From NCBI RefSeq assembly GCF_040611135.1, contig NZ_JBEXNL010000017.1:1-64000 (forward strand): 64,000 nt of DNA, written 5' to 3'. This document shows, piece by piece, positions 1 to 8,587 of the stretch. The position numbers and the translations under genes were made by a program. Numbering within the stretch: position 1 is the stretch's first letter; each line of letters starts with the position of its first letter. The DNA is from Tsukamurella sp040611135. Lineage in GTDB: Bacteria; Actinomycetota; Actinomycetes; Mycobacteriales; Mycobacteriaceae. A model generated the notes under the pieces. It did no database searches, had not been told where the DNA came from, and saw only the letters and a list, made by a program, of their open reading frames with translations.

Positions 1-29
1 GGGTGTGGGAGAGTAGGACACCGCCGGAC
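1..29 (+). rRNA. rrf: 5S ribosomal RNA, 3' end
   Basis: The first bases match the conserved 3' end of actinobacterial 5S rRNA, including GAGTAGGACACCGCC. The rest of the gene, and presumably a 16S-23S-5S operon, lies to the left of the window. The exact 3' end is set by analogy. A strong hairpin follows within about 20 bases. Confidence 0.85.
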
Positions 30-49
30 TAAAATTAGATACAGGACGA

Positions 50-93
50 GCCCTCGGAGGCCGGTGAGCGGAAACGCTCCCGCCTCCGAGGGC
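50..93 (+). terminator. rRNA operon terminator hairpin
   Basis: GCCCTCGGAGGC (50-61) pairs perfectly with GCCTCCGAGGGC (82-93). The loop holds a nested hairpin, GAGCG/CGCTC, closed by a GAAA tetraloop at 71-74. Its position straight after the 5S 3' end fits an intrinsic terminator. There is only a weak T tract, as is usual in actinobacteria. Confidence 0.8.
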
Positions 94-179
94 TTCGCCG
101 TATCCGCGGTCCTCGCCGTAGCAGGACCCCGCGCCCCGGGGACGGGGCACCGTCGAACCCGTACCGTAAGGTGGAACCC

Positions 180-875
180 GTGCGTGTCGTGATTGCCGAA
201 TGCCAGGTCGACTACGTGGGCCGGCTCACCGCCCACCTCCCGATGGCCCGCCGGCTGATCCTCGTCAAGGCGGACGGCTCGGTCAGCATCCACGCCGACG
301 ACCGCGCCTACAAGCCCCTGAACTGGATGAGCCCGCCGTGCTGGCTGGAGACGGCACCGTCGGACGAGGAGTCCAAGGACGTGCCGGCGGGGCACCAGCT
401 GTGGATCGTCCGGAACAAGGCGGACGAACAGCTGCGCATCCTGATCGGGGAGATCGAGCACGACAGCAGCCACGACCTGGGCGTGGACCCCGGCCTGGTG
501 AAGGACGGCGTCGAAGCGCACCTCCAGGAGTTGCTGGCGGAGCACACCCAGACCTTCGGCCCCGGCTACACCCTCATCCGCCGCGAGTACATGACGGCCA
601 TCGGGCCCGTGGACCTGCTGTGCCGCGACGCGGACGGCGGGACGGTGGCGGTGGAGGTGAAGCGCCGCGCGGAGATCGACGGCGTCGAGCAACTCACCCG
701 CTACCTCGAGCTCCTCAACCGGGATCCGCTCATCGCGCCCGTCACGGGCATCCTCGCGGCGCAACAGGTGAAGCCACAGGCTCGGACCCTTGCGGAGGAC
801 CGCGGGATCCGCTGCGTCACCGTCGATTACGACGCGTTGCGCGGCACCGAGGACACGTCCTACAAGCTCTTCTGA
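180..875 (+). CDS. nucS: Endonuclease NucS
   Basis: NucS cuts both strands at mismatches and performs MutS/MutL-independent mismatch repair in actinobacteria. The 231-residue protein has the N-terminal dimerisation/DNA-binding part with the block ADDRAYKPLNWMSPPCW near residues 39-55. The RecB-like nuclease core has Asp about 145 in GPVDLL and Glu/Lys about 159/161 in AVEVKRR, the PD-(D/E)xK residues. It ends in YKLF, similar to the C-terminal clamp-binding tail described for actinobacterial NucS. I chose GTG at 180 over GTG at 171 because AAGGTGG (168-174) is well spaced for it and the protein then begins VRVVIAEC as in homologues. A TACCGT box lies at 162-167. The stop overlaps the next gene (TGATG). 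Confidence 0.95.
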   Translation: MRVVIAECQVDYVGRLTAHLPMARRLILVKADGSVSIHADDRAYKPLNWMSPPCWLETAPSDEESKDVPAGHQLWIVRNKADEQLRILIGEIEHDSSHDLGVDPGLVKDGVEAHLQELLAEHTQTFGPGYTLIRREYMTAIGPVDLLCRDADGGTVAVEVKRRAEIDGVEQLTRYLELLNRDPLIAPVTGILAAQQVKPQARTLAEDRGIRCVTVDYDALRGTEDTSYKLF

Positions 876-1168
876 TGGGGCGCAGGCCCGTCTCCCGGAA
901 GCGAGCGGCCGCCCGGGACGGCAACCGCCCGCTCAGCACGGGCGGGTTCGGGTCCCGGGTCGAACTGGGCGACGAAGCCTACCAGGTGCGGACCGTCACC
1001 GGCAGTGGCGCCGCCAAGGACTACCGCTGCCCCGGGTGCGATCAGCTGATCCCCGTGGGCACGGCCCACGTCGTCGTGTGGCCGTCCGCGGAGAGCGGCG
1101 GGGTCACCGACCGCCGGCACTGGCACAGTGGTTGCTGGCGTCGGGAGGCCGGCCGACGGTCGCGCTGA
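875..1168 (+). CDS. Small zinc-ribbon-like protein, Rv1322-type
   Basis: This 97-residue basic protein belongs to a family that sits after nucS in Mycobacteriales (Rv1322 position) and is often labelled ATP/GTP-binding without good reason. I see no P-loop. What is visible is a possible metal site: CPGC at residues 52-55 and HWHSGCW at 82-88. The ends are Arg-rich. The start overlaps the nucS stop by one base (TGATG), so the two are probably co-translated. A role beside NucS in DNA transactions is inference only. It converges on the next gene with no intergenic base. Confidence 0.85.
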   Translation: MGRRPVSRKRAAARDGNRPLSTGGFGSRVELGDEAYQVRTVTGSGAAKDYRCPGCDQLIPVGTAHVVVWPSAESGGVTDRRHWHSGCWRREAGRRSR

Positions 1169-2260
1169 TCAGCGCTTGGCGACGGTGTTGATCGCGACCG
1201 TGTCGTCGGTGGCCGGCGAGGTCTTCATGGCGACCGTGTCGGCGGAGGCGAAGTCATCGGCCCCGAGGACCTTCTCCGCGCGCTGCGCGGCCGTGGGCCC
1301 GTCGTCGGTCACGTGGTCGGCCCGCGGCGGCGTGGCGGCCTCGTAGGCGGCCGGATCGATGCGCTTCTCGACCACGGGCGTCTCGTTGTCACCCGTCGCA
1401 AGGGCCTCGGGCACCAGCGAGAGCTGGCGGCGCACCGTCTCGAGCTGGTCCAGGATCGATGCGCGCAGCGCCTGCATGTCCTCGGTGATCCGCCGGGCAT
1501 TGGCGACCTGCGTGGCGATGCGGGTGTTGGTGTCCTCGAGCTTCTGCTCCGCCGTCGCGTTCGCGGTGTTGAGCGTCTGCTCCGCGCGCTCATTGGCCGC
1601 GTCGATCCGGTCCCTGGCCTCGGTCTTCGATGCTTCCTCGAGCTCGGTGATCGTGCGGATCGCCTTGTCCCGGCGCATCGACATGGCCATGTCGAAATCA
1701 TCCTGCACACGCTCGCGGTTCTCCGCCGCCGACCGCGAGAGCTTGTCGGCCTCGGCCTCCGCCTCGGCCTTGATCCGGTCCGCCTCCTCGCGGGCACGGG
1801 TCATGGTGGCCTCGTGCTCCTGCTCCATCGCCTCGCGGCGCGAGGTCATGTCGGCGCGGATCCGGTCCGCTTCCCTGCGGGTCGTCTCCGCCTCCTGGCG
1901 GGCGAGCGAGCGTACCTCGGCGGATTCGTTCTGCGCCGCGGCGCGGATCTCGGAGGCCTCGTCGGACGCGAGGCGCATCATGCGGGCGATCCGGTCGCTC
2001 ATGCCCTCCGCGCTCGTGGGCGGGACGCTGAGCCGGTCCACCTCACGACGCAGGTTGTCGATCTCGTCCTGCGCCTCGTCGAGGAGGTCGGTCAGTTCGC
2101 GGGCGTGGGCCGACGCGGCGTCCCGATCGGCCGCGAGAACCCGCAGTTCAGCCTGGTAGCGGTGGAACTGCTCGCTGACCTGGTCGCGGTCGTACCCGCG
2201 CAGGACCACCGCGAACGGTGCGGGCGCCGGGCCGCCCGCGATGTTGTCCGAATTCGCCAT
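1169..2260 (-). CDS. DivIVA-domain coiled-coil protein
   Basis: 363 residues. The N-terminal block FAVVLRGYDRDQV (about residues 16-28) matches the start of DivIVA/Wag31-type proteins, which bind curved membrane at poles and septa. From about residue 30 to 275 the sequence is a nearly unbroken coiled coil rich in Ala, Glu, Arg and Asp. The last 80 residues are a low-complexity acidic/Thr-rich tail. No transmembrane segment is visible. It is longer than Wag31 and SepIVA, so I assign the family but not the orthologue. A role in polar growth or septum organisation is inferred. The start lies 6 bases after a -10 box (TACCAT, 2267-2272), so the mRNA is probably leaderless. Confidence 0.85.
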   Translation of the reverse strand: MANSDNIAGGPAPAPFAVVLRGYDRDQVSEQFHRYQAELRVLAADRDAASAHARELTDLLDEAQDEIDNLRREVDRLSVPPTSAEGMSDRIARMMRLASDEASEIRAAAQNESAEVRSLARQEAETTRREADRIRADMTSRREAMEQEHEATMTRAREEADRIKAEAEAEADKLSRSAAENRERVQDDFDMAMSMRRDKAIRTITELEEASKTEARDRIDAANERAEQTLNTANATAEQKLEDTNTRIATQVANARRITEDMQALRASILDQLETVRRQLSLVPEALATGDNETPVVEKRIDPAAYEAATPPRADHVTDDGPTAAQRAEKVLGADDFASADTVAMKTSPATDDTVAINTVAKR

Positions 2261-2266
2261 GCTCCG

Positions 2267-2272
2267 ATGGTA
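2267..2272 (-). promoter_or_regulatory. -10 box of DivIVA-like gene
   Basis: On the minus strand TACCAT is followed by 6 bases and the ATG at 2260. There is no room for a Shine-Dalgarno sequence. Confidence 0.6.
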
Positions 2273-2340
2273 CGTGGGCGCCCCGCGTCCGCGGCGTCAG
2301 CAGTCGCACAAGGTCCGATTCCCGGGACCGGGTCCCGGCG

Positions 2341-2856
2341 TCAGGATGCGGGCTCGACCAGCTCCACGAGGATCCCCCCGGCGTCCTTCGGGTGCAGGAA
2401 GTTGATCCGGGAACCGGCGGTGCCCATGCGGGGGGCGTCGTAGAGCAGACGCACGCCCTGCTCCTGCAGGTGCGCCGTCACCGCCGCCAGATCGCTGACC
2501 CGGTACGCGAGCTGCTGCATGCCCGGGCCGTTGCGGTCGAGGAACTTGGCGATGGTCGACTCGGGGGTCAGGGGGGCGAGGACCTGCAGCTGGGCCGCGC
2601 TCGACGGTGCGCCGTCGGCCGCCAGCAGCGAGGCCGGGGACAGCATGCCCTCGCGGACGCCCTGGGCCTCGTTGATCTCCTCGTGGGTGCACACCATGCC
2701 GAGCACGCGGGCGTACCACTCGAGCGCCGCGTCGAAATCGGACACGGCGACGCCGACGTGGTCGATACCCAGGACGTATTCGGCCGGGACCCCGTGCGAG
2801 GCGGGGTGCTGGCCGTGGGCGGTGTGATCGGTTCCGTGCGATTGGCTCTCTGTCAT
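2341..2856 (-). CDS. mce: Methylmalonyl-CoA epimerase
   Basis: 171-residue member of the vicinal oxygen chelate fold. It should interconvert (R)- and (S)-methylmalonyl-CoA in propionate and odd-chain lipid catabolism. Two beta-alpha-beta-beta-beta modules are visible: IDHVGVAVSD (His33) begins the first, and LVELVEP (Glu165) closes the second. The position usually holding a metal-binding His in the second module reads MQQLAYRV here, with Gln. An unusual His-rich stretch of about 20 residues precedes the domain. I chose ATG 2856 over the upstream in-frame ATGs because TACATT ends 6 bases before it. It diverges from the thiolase, matching the Rv1322A-fadA4 arrangement. Confidence 0.9.
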   Translation of the reverse strand: MTESQSHGTDHTAHGQHPASHGVPAEYVLGIDHVGVAVSDFDAALEWYARVLGMVCTHEEINEAQGVREGMLSPASLLAADGAPSSAAQLQVLAPLTPESTIAKFLDRNGPGMQQLAYRVSDLAAVTAHLQEQGVRLLYDAPRMGTAGSRINFLHPKDAGGILVELVEPAS

Positions 2857-2862
2857 ACCTCG

Positions 2863-2868
2863 AATGTA
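2863..2868 (-). promoter_or_regulatory. -10 box of mce
   Basis: Minus-strand TACATT, 6 bases, then ATG at 2856. It lies in the 52-bp gap between the divergent epimerase and thiolase starts. Confidence 0.6.
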
Positions 2869-2908
2869 GCTTTGAGGTGGAAGTCCCATGCCCACGAGGA
2901 GGAACGAA

Positions 2909-4135
2909 GTGGCTCCGTCCGCATCTCATCAGGATCCCAACACCGATCCGACGGTCATCGTCGCCGGCGCTCGGACGCCCTTCGGCAAGCTGCTCGGCGC
3001 GCTCAAGTCGCAGTCCGGCACCGATCTGGGAGCGGTCGCGATCCGCGGCGCCCTGGACAAGAGCGGCGTCGACCCGCAGACGATCGACTACGTGATCATG
3101 GGCCAGGTCCTCACCGCGGGCGCGGGACAGATGCCGGCGCGCCAGGCCGCGATCGCGGGCGGCGTCCCGTGGGACGTGCCCACACTGACCATCAACAAGA
3201 TGTGCCTGTCGGGTATCAACGCCATCGCGCTCGCGGACCAGCTGATCCGCGCCGGCGAGTACGAGGTCGTCGTCGCCGGCGGTCAGGAGTCGATGACGCA
3301 GGCGCCGCACATCCTCACCGGCAGCCGCGAGGGCCACAAGTACGGCAGCATCGAGATGCTCGACCACACGGGGTACGACGGCCTCCACGACGTCTTCACC
3401 GACCAGCCGATGGGCGGGCTCACCGAGCAGCTCAACACCACCGACACCGTCACGTACTCCCGCGAGGAGCAGGACGCGTTCGCCGCCGACTCGCACCGCA
3501 AGGCCGCCGAGGCCTGGGCCGCGGGTAAGTTCGCCGACGAGGTCGTGCCCGTCGAGATCCCCCAGCGCCGCGGCGAGCCGGTCCGCGTGACCGAGGACGA
3601 GGGCGTCCGCGGCGACACCACTGTCGAGTCGCTCGCCAAGCTGCGTCCGGCCTTCGCCAAGGACGGCAGCATCACGGCCGGCAACGCCTCGCAGCTCACC
3701 GACGGCGCCGTCGCCGTCGTCGTCATGCGCAAGAGCAAGGCGCAGGAGCTCGGCCTGCCCTACCTCGCCGAGATCGGCGCGCACGGCGTCGTCGCCGGCC
3801 CGGACTCGTCGCTGCAGCACCAGCCCTCGAACGCCATCAAGAAGGCCTGCGACAAGCAAGGCATCACCCCCGCTGATCTCGATCTGCTCGAGATCAACGA
3901 GGCCTTCGCCGCAGTCGGCCTCGCGTCCACCGCGGACCTGGGCGTCGACGCCGAGAAGGTCAACGTCGACGGTGGCGCCATCGCCATCGGCCACCCCCTC
4001 GGCGCCTCGGGTGCCCGCATCGTCCTGCACCTCGCGTTGGAGCTCGCCCGCCGCGGCGGCGGCACCGGTGCCGCGGGCCTCTGCGGCGCCGGCGGCCAGG
4101 GCGACGCGCTGATCATCACCGTCCCCGAGCAGTGA
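2909..4135 (+). CDS. fadA4: Acetyl-CoA acetyltransferase (thiolase)
   Basis: 408-residue thiolase that condenses or cleaves acetyl units of acetoacetyl-CoA. The nucleophilic cysteine is Cys99 in NKMCLSG. The C-terminal motifs GHPLGASGAR (His) and GLCGAGGQGD (acid/base Cys) are intact, and length is normal. GTG 2909 is preferred to ATG 2888 because a perfect GAGGAGG (2896-2902) lies 6 bases before it. The position next to methylmalonyl-CoA epimerase and upstream of Rv1324-like DNA supports the fadA4 name. A DUF3817 gene follows directly. Confidence 0.92.
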   Translation: MAPSASHQDPNTDPTVIVAGARTPFGKLLGALKSQSGTDLGAVAIRGALDKSGVDPQTIDYVIMGQVLTAGAGQMPARQAAIAGGVPWDVPTLTINKMCLSGINAIALADQLIRAGEYEVVVAGGQESMTQAPHILTGSREGHKYGSIEMLDHTGYDGLHDVFTDQPMGGLTEQLNTTDTVTYSREEQDAFAADSHRKAAEAWAAGKFADEVVPVEIPQRRGEPVRVTEDEGVRGDTTVESLAKLRPAFAKDGSITAGNASQLTDGAVAVVVMRKSKAQELGLPYLAEIGAHGVVAGPDSSLQHQPSNAIKKACDKQGITPADLDLLEINEAFAAVGLASTADLGVDAEKVNVDGGAIAIGHPLGASGARIVLHLALELARRGGGTGAAGLCGAGGQGDALIITVPEQ

Positions 4136-4143
4136 AGGAAGCT

Positions 4144-4494
4144 GTGAACACCAAGAACCTCACCACCGCGTTCAAGATCGTCGCCTTCCTGGAGGCGCTC
4201 ACCTGGGTCTGGCTGATCATCGGAATGATCATCAAGCGCGTCAACGACGAGCCCGGCGCGGTGCAGGCGCCCGGCATGACCCACGGCGTCGTCTTCATCG
4301 TGCTGGTCGCCCTCACGCTCGCGGTCGCCCGCGCGCTGAAGTGGGACGCCAAGACCCTGGTCCTCGGCCTGCTGGCCACGATCGTCCCGTTCTGCTCGGT
4401 GGTCTTCGAGGTGTGGGCGCAGCGCGCCGGCAAGCTCGACGCCCCGATCGTCGCGGCGAAGGCGGCGGAGCCCGCCGACGCGATCGGCGGTTAG
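4144..4494 (+). CDS. DUF3817 membrane protein
   Basis: 116-residue protein with three hydrophobic stretches (roughly residues 10-30, 45-65 and 75-95), typical of the small DUF3817 integral membrane family of unknown function. GTG 4144 is preferred because AAGGA lies 4 bases before it; GTG 4132, overlapping the thiolase stop, is possible. The C-terminal 20 residues are Ala-rich and probably cytosolic. It is likely co-transcribed with the thiolase. A second, diverged DUF3817 gene occurs at 53837-54214, the place where the M. tuberculosis map has Rv1342c. Confidence 0.85.
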   Translation: MNTKNLTTAFKIVAFLEALTWVWLIIGMIIKRVNDEPGAVQAPGMTHGVVFIVLVALTLAVARALKWDAKTLVLGLLATIVPFCSVVFEVWAQRAGKLDAPIVAAKAAEPADAIGG

Positions 4495-4566
4495 GTCAGC
4501 GCGGCTCGGGGCCTGCGGGTACGTTGATTCGCTGACCGAGACGTCAGTCGACCGGAGGACGGGGAC

Positions 4567-7512
4567 ATGGTGGACATCCTGGGCGGACTTCCCGGAGGCA
4601 GGGCACTCGAAGCGTCGGTGAACCGGCTGGCGGCCACCGCGCGCAACGGCTTCGAGGTACTCACCCAGGGCGGCCTCGAGACCGGGCAGAAGCCCTCGCA
4701 GTACTCGGTCCTCGAGCGGTCTCCGATGTACCGGCTGCGGCGCTACTTCGCGGACCGCGCCCCGGCACCGTCGGCGGACGACCGCCCGGTGATCCTGCTG
4801 GTCCCGCCGATGATGGTCGACGCCAACGTCTTCGACGTCACCGAGCACAACGGCGCGGTGTCGGTGCTGCATCGTGCCGGCGTGGACCCGTGGGTCATCG
4901 ACTTCGGCTCGCCGGACCGCGAGGAGGGCGGGCTCGAGCGCAACCTCGCCGACCACGTCGTCGCGATCTCCCGCGCGATCGACCAGATCGCGGCTTTCCG
5001 CGGCCGCGACGTGCACATCGGCGGCTACTCGCAGGGCGGCATGTTCTGCTACCAGGTCGCCGCGTACCGGCGGTCGCGGTCGATCGCCAGCCTCGTCACC
5101 TTCGGCAGCCCCGTCGACATCTCGGCCGGGCTGCCGCTGGGCGCCCCGCCCGCGCTGGTGAACAAGGGCGCCGAGTTCGTCGCCGACCACGTCTTCAACC
5201 GCTTCTACCTGCCGAGCTGGATGGTCCAGCGCGGTTTCGAGATGCTCAACCCCGTCAAGGCGGTCCGCTCGCGGATCGACTTCGTGCGGCAGCTGCACGA
5301 CCGCTCGGCCCTCTTGCCACGCGAGGACCAGCGGCGCTTCCTCGAGGCCGACGGCTGGGTCGCGTACTCCGGCCCCGCAGTCGCCGACCTGCTCAAGCAG
5401 TTCGTGGTGCACAACCGCATGCTCACCGGCGGTTTCGCGATCGACGGTGACGCGGTCTCGCTGGCATCGATCACCAGCCCGGTGCTCGCCTTCGTCGGCC
5501 TGTCGGACCAGATCGGCCGGCCCAGCGCGGTGCGCGGCATCCTGCAGGCCGCTCCGAAGGCGACGGTGTACGAGGCGCAGGTCTCCGCCGGGCACTTCGG
5601 CCTCGTCGTCGGCAGCTCGGCGGGCGCCGTCACGTACCCGACGGTGTCGCAGTGGGTCCTCTGGCAGGAGGGGCGCGGGCCCGAGCCCGAGAACATCGCC
5701 GCCATGCAGCCGGACGACGACCGCGACGCCGGTGTCAATCCTCTGGTCGCGGGCGTGGGCGGGCTCGCGACCGTCGGCTTCGTGGCGGCCCGCGACCTGC
5801 TCGACGCGGCCTCCGCGACCGCCGCGGGCGCGACGGCGGTGGCCCGCGAGGTCACGCGCGGCCTGCCGAAGCTGGCGCGCCTGGGGCAGCTGCAGGCGCA
5901 CACGCAGGTCTCGCTCGGCAAGCTCCTCGCGGAGCAGGCCGCGAGCGACCCGCATGGCGAGCTGTTCCTCTACGAGGACCGGGTGCACACCAAGCAAGCG
6001 GTCAACGAGCGCATCAACCGCGTGGTCAGCGGTCTGCTGCAGGTCGGCGTGCGGCAGGGCGAGCACGTGGGCGTGCTCATGCACACGCGGCCCTCGGCGC
6101 TCGTGGTGATGGCGGCGCTGTCGCGGCTCGGCGCCGTCGTGGTGCTGCTCCCCCCGGGCACCGACTACGCCGCGGCGCTGCGGCTCGGCGAGGCGACATC
6201 GGTCATCACCGATCCGGAGCACGCGGAGGAGGCCGTGGCGGTCGCCGAGCGTGTGTTCGTCGTCGGCGGTGGTGACCGCCGCGACCGCCCGGGCGCGGCG
6301 CGGCAAGACCTGGGCGCCGAGCTCGTCGACCTCGAGCAGGTCGACCCCGACAACGTGCGGATCCCGCGCTGGTACCGGCCGGACGCGGGCCTGGGCCGTG
6401 ACCTCGGGTTCGTGATGTTCTCCGAGGTGGGCGGCAGGCTCCGGGCGAAGCGGGTCACGAACGGCCGGTGGGCGTTGTCGGCGTTCGGCACCGCGTCGGC
6501 CACGCGGCTCTCGCAGAGCGACACCGTCTACTGTCTCACCCCGCTCAGCCACAGCTCCGGGCTCATGACGAGCCTCGGCGGCGCGCTGGCCGGCGGCTCG
6601 CGGATCGCCCTGACCCGCGACTTCGACCCGGACCGGTTCATGGTCGAGGTGCAGCGGTACGGCGTGACCGTGGTCTGCTACACCTGGAACCTCATGCGGG
6701 CGGTGCTCGACGATCCGCGCCTCGAGGTGCCGCGCTACCACCCCGTTCGCGCGTTCATCGGCTCCGGCATGTCGGCCGAGCTGTCCCGCCGGGTGGGCGA
6801 GGCGTTCGCGGCGCAGGTGGTCGAGTTCTACGCCTCGACCGAGGGCGAGATCGTGCTCGCCAAGGTCCGCGGCGGGAAGCCCGGCGCCAAGGGCCGCAGC
6901 CTACCCGGCAGCGCCGAGGTCGCGCTCGTGGACTACTACTTCGACACGGGCCGGTTCGTCGAGAACGGCGACGGCTTCCTGCAGGAGGTCCAGCAGGGCG
7001 AGGTGGGCGTGCTCATCGGCCGCGCGGATCCGGACACCACCCATCGGGACGTCCTGCTGCGCGGCGTCTTCCGGCCGGGCGACGCGTGGTTCTCGACGGG
7101 GCACCTGTTCCGCCAGGACGAGGACGGGGACTACTGGCTGGTCGACGACGTCCGCACCGTCGCGGTCACCGAGCGCGGCCCGGTGTACTCGATCCCCGTC
7201 ACCGACGTCCTCGAGCAGCTCGGCCAGGTGGAGCAGGCCGTCGTCTACCAGGTCCCGGGTGAGCAACCCGACGGTCCGCCCCGCGTCGTCGCCGCGGTCA
7301 CGCTCCGCGACGACGCCACCCTCACCGCCGACGACATCACCGACACCTTCGCCGGCCGCCACGGCCAGTACCCGGACGCGGTGCACGTGGTCGACGACGT
7401 GCCGCTCACCAGCTGGTACCGGCCCCGGCGCGGCGCGCTGGCCGCCCGCGGAATGCCCGTGCCCGGCCCCACGTCGTGGCGCTTCGATCCGGACCTGCAG
7501 CGCTACGTCTGA
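4567..7512 (+). CDS. Lipase/acyl-CoA synthetase fusion, Rv1683-like
   Basis: 981-residue two-domain protein. Residues about 1-380 form an alpha/beta hydrolase of the PHA-synthase/lipase type: nucleophile motif GGYSQGG (Ser155), acid probably in FVGLSDQIG, and AGHFGLVVG with the His. PHA synthases carry Cys at the nucleophile position, so Ser favours a lipase. Residues about 460-981 form an AMP-binding ligase-like domain with YASTEGEIV and SGMSAELSRRVGE. The classical P-loop (TSGTTGxPKG) is not evident: its place reads GFVMFSEVGGRLRAKRV, so adenylation may be lost or changed. M. tuberculosis Rv1683 is annotated as the same fusion. It may cut storage lipid and handle the released acid. GGAGG lies 8 bases before the ATG. 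Confidence 0.85.
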   Translation: MVDILGGLPGGRALEASVNRLAATARNGFEVLTQGGLETGQKPSQYSVLERSPMYRLRRYFADRAPAPSADDRPVILLVPPMMVDANVFDVTEHNGAVSVLHRAGVDPWVIDFGSPDREEGGLERNLADHVVAISRAIDQIAAFRGRDVHIGGYSQGGMFCYQVAAYRRSRSIASLVTFGSPVDISAGLPLGAPPALVNKGAEFVADHVFNRFYLPSWMVQRGFEMLNPVKAVRSRIDFVRQLHDRSALLPREDQRRFLEADGWVAYSGPAVADLLKQFVVHNRMLTGGFAIDGDAVSLASITSPVLAFVGLSDQIGRPSAVRGILQAAPKATVYEAQVSAGHFGLVVGSSAGAVTYPTVSQWVLWQEGRGPEPENIAAMQPDDDRDAGVNPLVAGVGGLATVGFVAARDLLDAASATAAGATAVAREVTRGLPKLARLGQLQAHTQVSLGKLLAEQAASDPHGELFLYEDRVHTKQAVNERINRVVSGLLQVGVRQGEHVGVLMHTRPSALVVMAALSRLGAVVVLLPPGTDYAAALRLGEATSVITDPEHAEEAVAVAERVFVVGGGDRRDRPGAARQDLGAELVDLEQVDPDNVRIPRWYRPDAGLGRDLGFVMFSEVGGRLRAKRVTNGRWALSAFGTASATRLSQSDTVYCLTPLSHSSGLMTSLGGALAGGSRIALTRDFDPDRFMVEVQRYGVTVVCYTWNLMRAVLDDPRLEVPRYHPVRAFIGSGMSAELSRRVGEAFAAQVVEFYASTEGEIVLAKVRGGKPGAKGRSLPGSAEVALVDYYFDTGRFVENGDGFLQEVQQGEVGVLIGRADPDTTHRDVLLRGVFRPGDAWFSTGHLFRQDEDGDYWLVDDVRTVAVTERGPVYSIPVTDVLEQLGQVEQAVVYQVPGEQPDGPPRVVAAVTLRDDATLTADDITDTFAGRHGQYPDAVHVVDDVPLTSWYRPRRGALAARGMPVPGPTSWRFDPDLQRYV

Positions 7513-7538
7513 TTCCGGGGCCGTGCCAAGATGGAGGG

Positions 7539-8531
7539 GTGACTACACCGCGCGCCCCTCGTGGCGCTTCCAGGCAGGACCAGGAGCGGGCGCTGCGCAC
7601 CGCCGCTGCGATGGCGGGGGCGGTCGACCTCTCGGGCCTCAAGGCCCGCGCGGAGGCGAAGGCTGCGCAGCAGGCTCGGCCCGCACCGTCGGACCCGCAA
7701 TCGCAGGGCGACGGTGCCCCCGGGCCCGGCATCGTCGACGTGACGGACCAGAGCTTCCCCGTGGATGTGATCGACCGATCCGCCGGCTCGCTGGTCGTGG
7801 TGCTGCTGTCGGCGGCCTACAGCGAGCAGTCGCAGGCGATGTCGGCGGTGCTGGAGAAGCTCGCCGCCGCGGACGGCGGCCGGTGGACGCTCGCCCGGGT
7901 CGATGTCGACGGTGCGCCCGGCGTGGCGCAGGCCTTCGGCGCGCAGTCGGTGCCGATGGTGATCGCGGTGGCCGGGGGCCGCGCGGTGACCGCGTTCGCC
8001 GGCGCGCAGCCGGAGGCGGCGGCACGGCAGTGGCTCGACGACGTCCTGGCCCAGCTCCCGCCGGAGTTCGGCGGCGGCGGTGGCACGGGTGCGGGGGAGG
8101 CACCGTCGGACCCGCGGCGTGAGGCGGCGGAGCAGCTCGCGGCCGACGGCGACTACGACGGCGCCCGCGCCGCCTACGAGGCGATCCTGCACGCCGACCC
8201 GGGCGATGCGGATGCGGCGGCCGCGGCCAAGCAGATGGCCTTCTTCGCGCGGGCCACGCGCGGCGAGCCGGGTGCGATCGAGCGGGCGGACGCCGCGACG
8301 GGGGCGACCGGCGCGGAAGCGGTGGAGCTCGCGCTCGCCGCAGCCGACGAGGAGCTGCTGGCGGGCACCCCGGCGCGCGCCTTCGGACGGCTGATCACCG
8401 CGATCCGAACCACCTTCGGTGACGACCGCACCGCGCTGCGCACCCGCCTGCTCGAGCTCTTCGACCTGTTCGACCCGGCGGATCCCGCCGTGCTGGAGGC
8501 CCGCCGGGGCCTGGCGGCCGCGCTGTTCTAA
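7539..8531 (+). CDS. CnoX/YbbN-like thioredoxin-fold TPR protein
   Basis: 330-residue protein occupying the Rv1324 position. A linker of about 65 residues is followed by a thioredoxin fold (about 66-175): FPVDVIDRS, then SVPMVIAV with the cis-Pro. The CxxC that should follow the second strand is replaced by AAYSEQSQA, so there is no redox pair. The C-terminal third (about 190-330) is helical and TPR-like (AAEQLAADGDYDGARAAYEAIL). This matches the CnoX/YbbN chaperedoxin architecture, which protects proteins under bleach or heat stress. A holdase-only role is inferred from the missing cysteines. The GTG start is 6 bases after a weak CAAGAT box (7527-7532). Confidence 0.85.
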   Translation: MTTPRAPRGASRQDQERALRTAAAMAGAVDLSGLKARAEAKAAQQARPAPSDPQSQGDGAPGPGIVDVTDQSFPVDVIDRSAGSLVVVLLSAAYSEQSQAMSAVLEKLAAADGGRWTLARVDVDGAPGVAQAFGAQSVPMVIAVAGGRAVTAFAGAQPEAAARQWLDDVLAQLPPEFGGGGGTGAGEAPSDPRREAAEQLAADGDYDGARAAYEAILHADPGDADAAAAAKQMAFFARATRGEPGAIERADAATGATGAEAVELALAAADEELLAGTPARAFGRLITAIRTTFGDDRTALRTRLLELFDLFDPADPAVLEARRGLAAALF

Positions 8532-8574
8532 CGAGCTTCGGCGGCGTCCGGGGGCCCACACGCCGTGGGTTTGC

Positions 8575-8580
8575 GATACT
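8575..8580 (+). promoter_or_regulatory. -10 box of sugar-binding protein gene
   Basis: GATACT ends 7 bases before GTG 8588. It probably drives the three-gene ABC importer operon from a leaderless start. Confidence 0.5.
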
Positions 8581-8587
8581 TACTCCC

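Noticed and set aside
3760..6741. A 993-codon minus-strand open frame opposite the thiolase and lipase/ligase genes
   Set aside because: Low-complexity, His/Arg/Val-rich translation with no family match; it crosses three genuine plus-strand genes.
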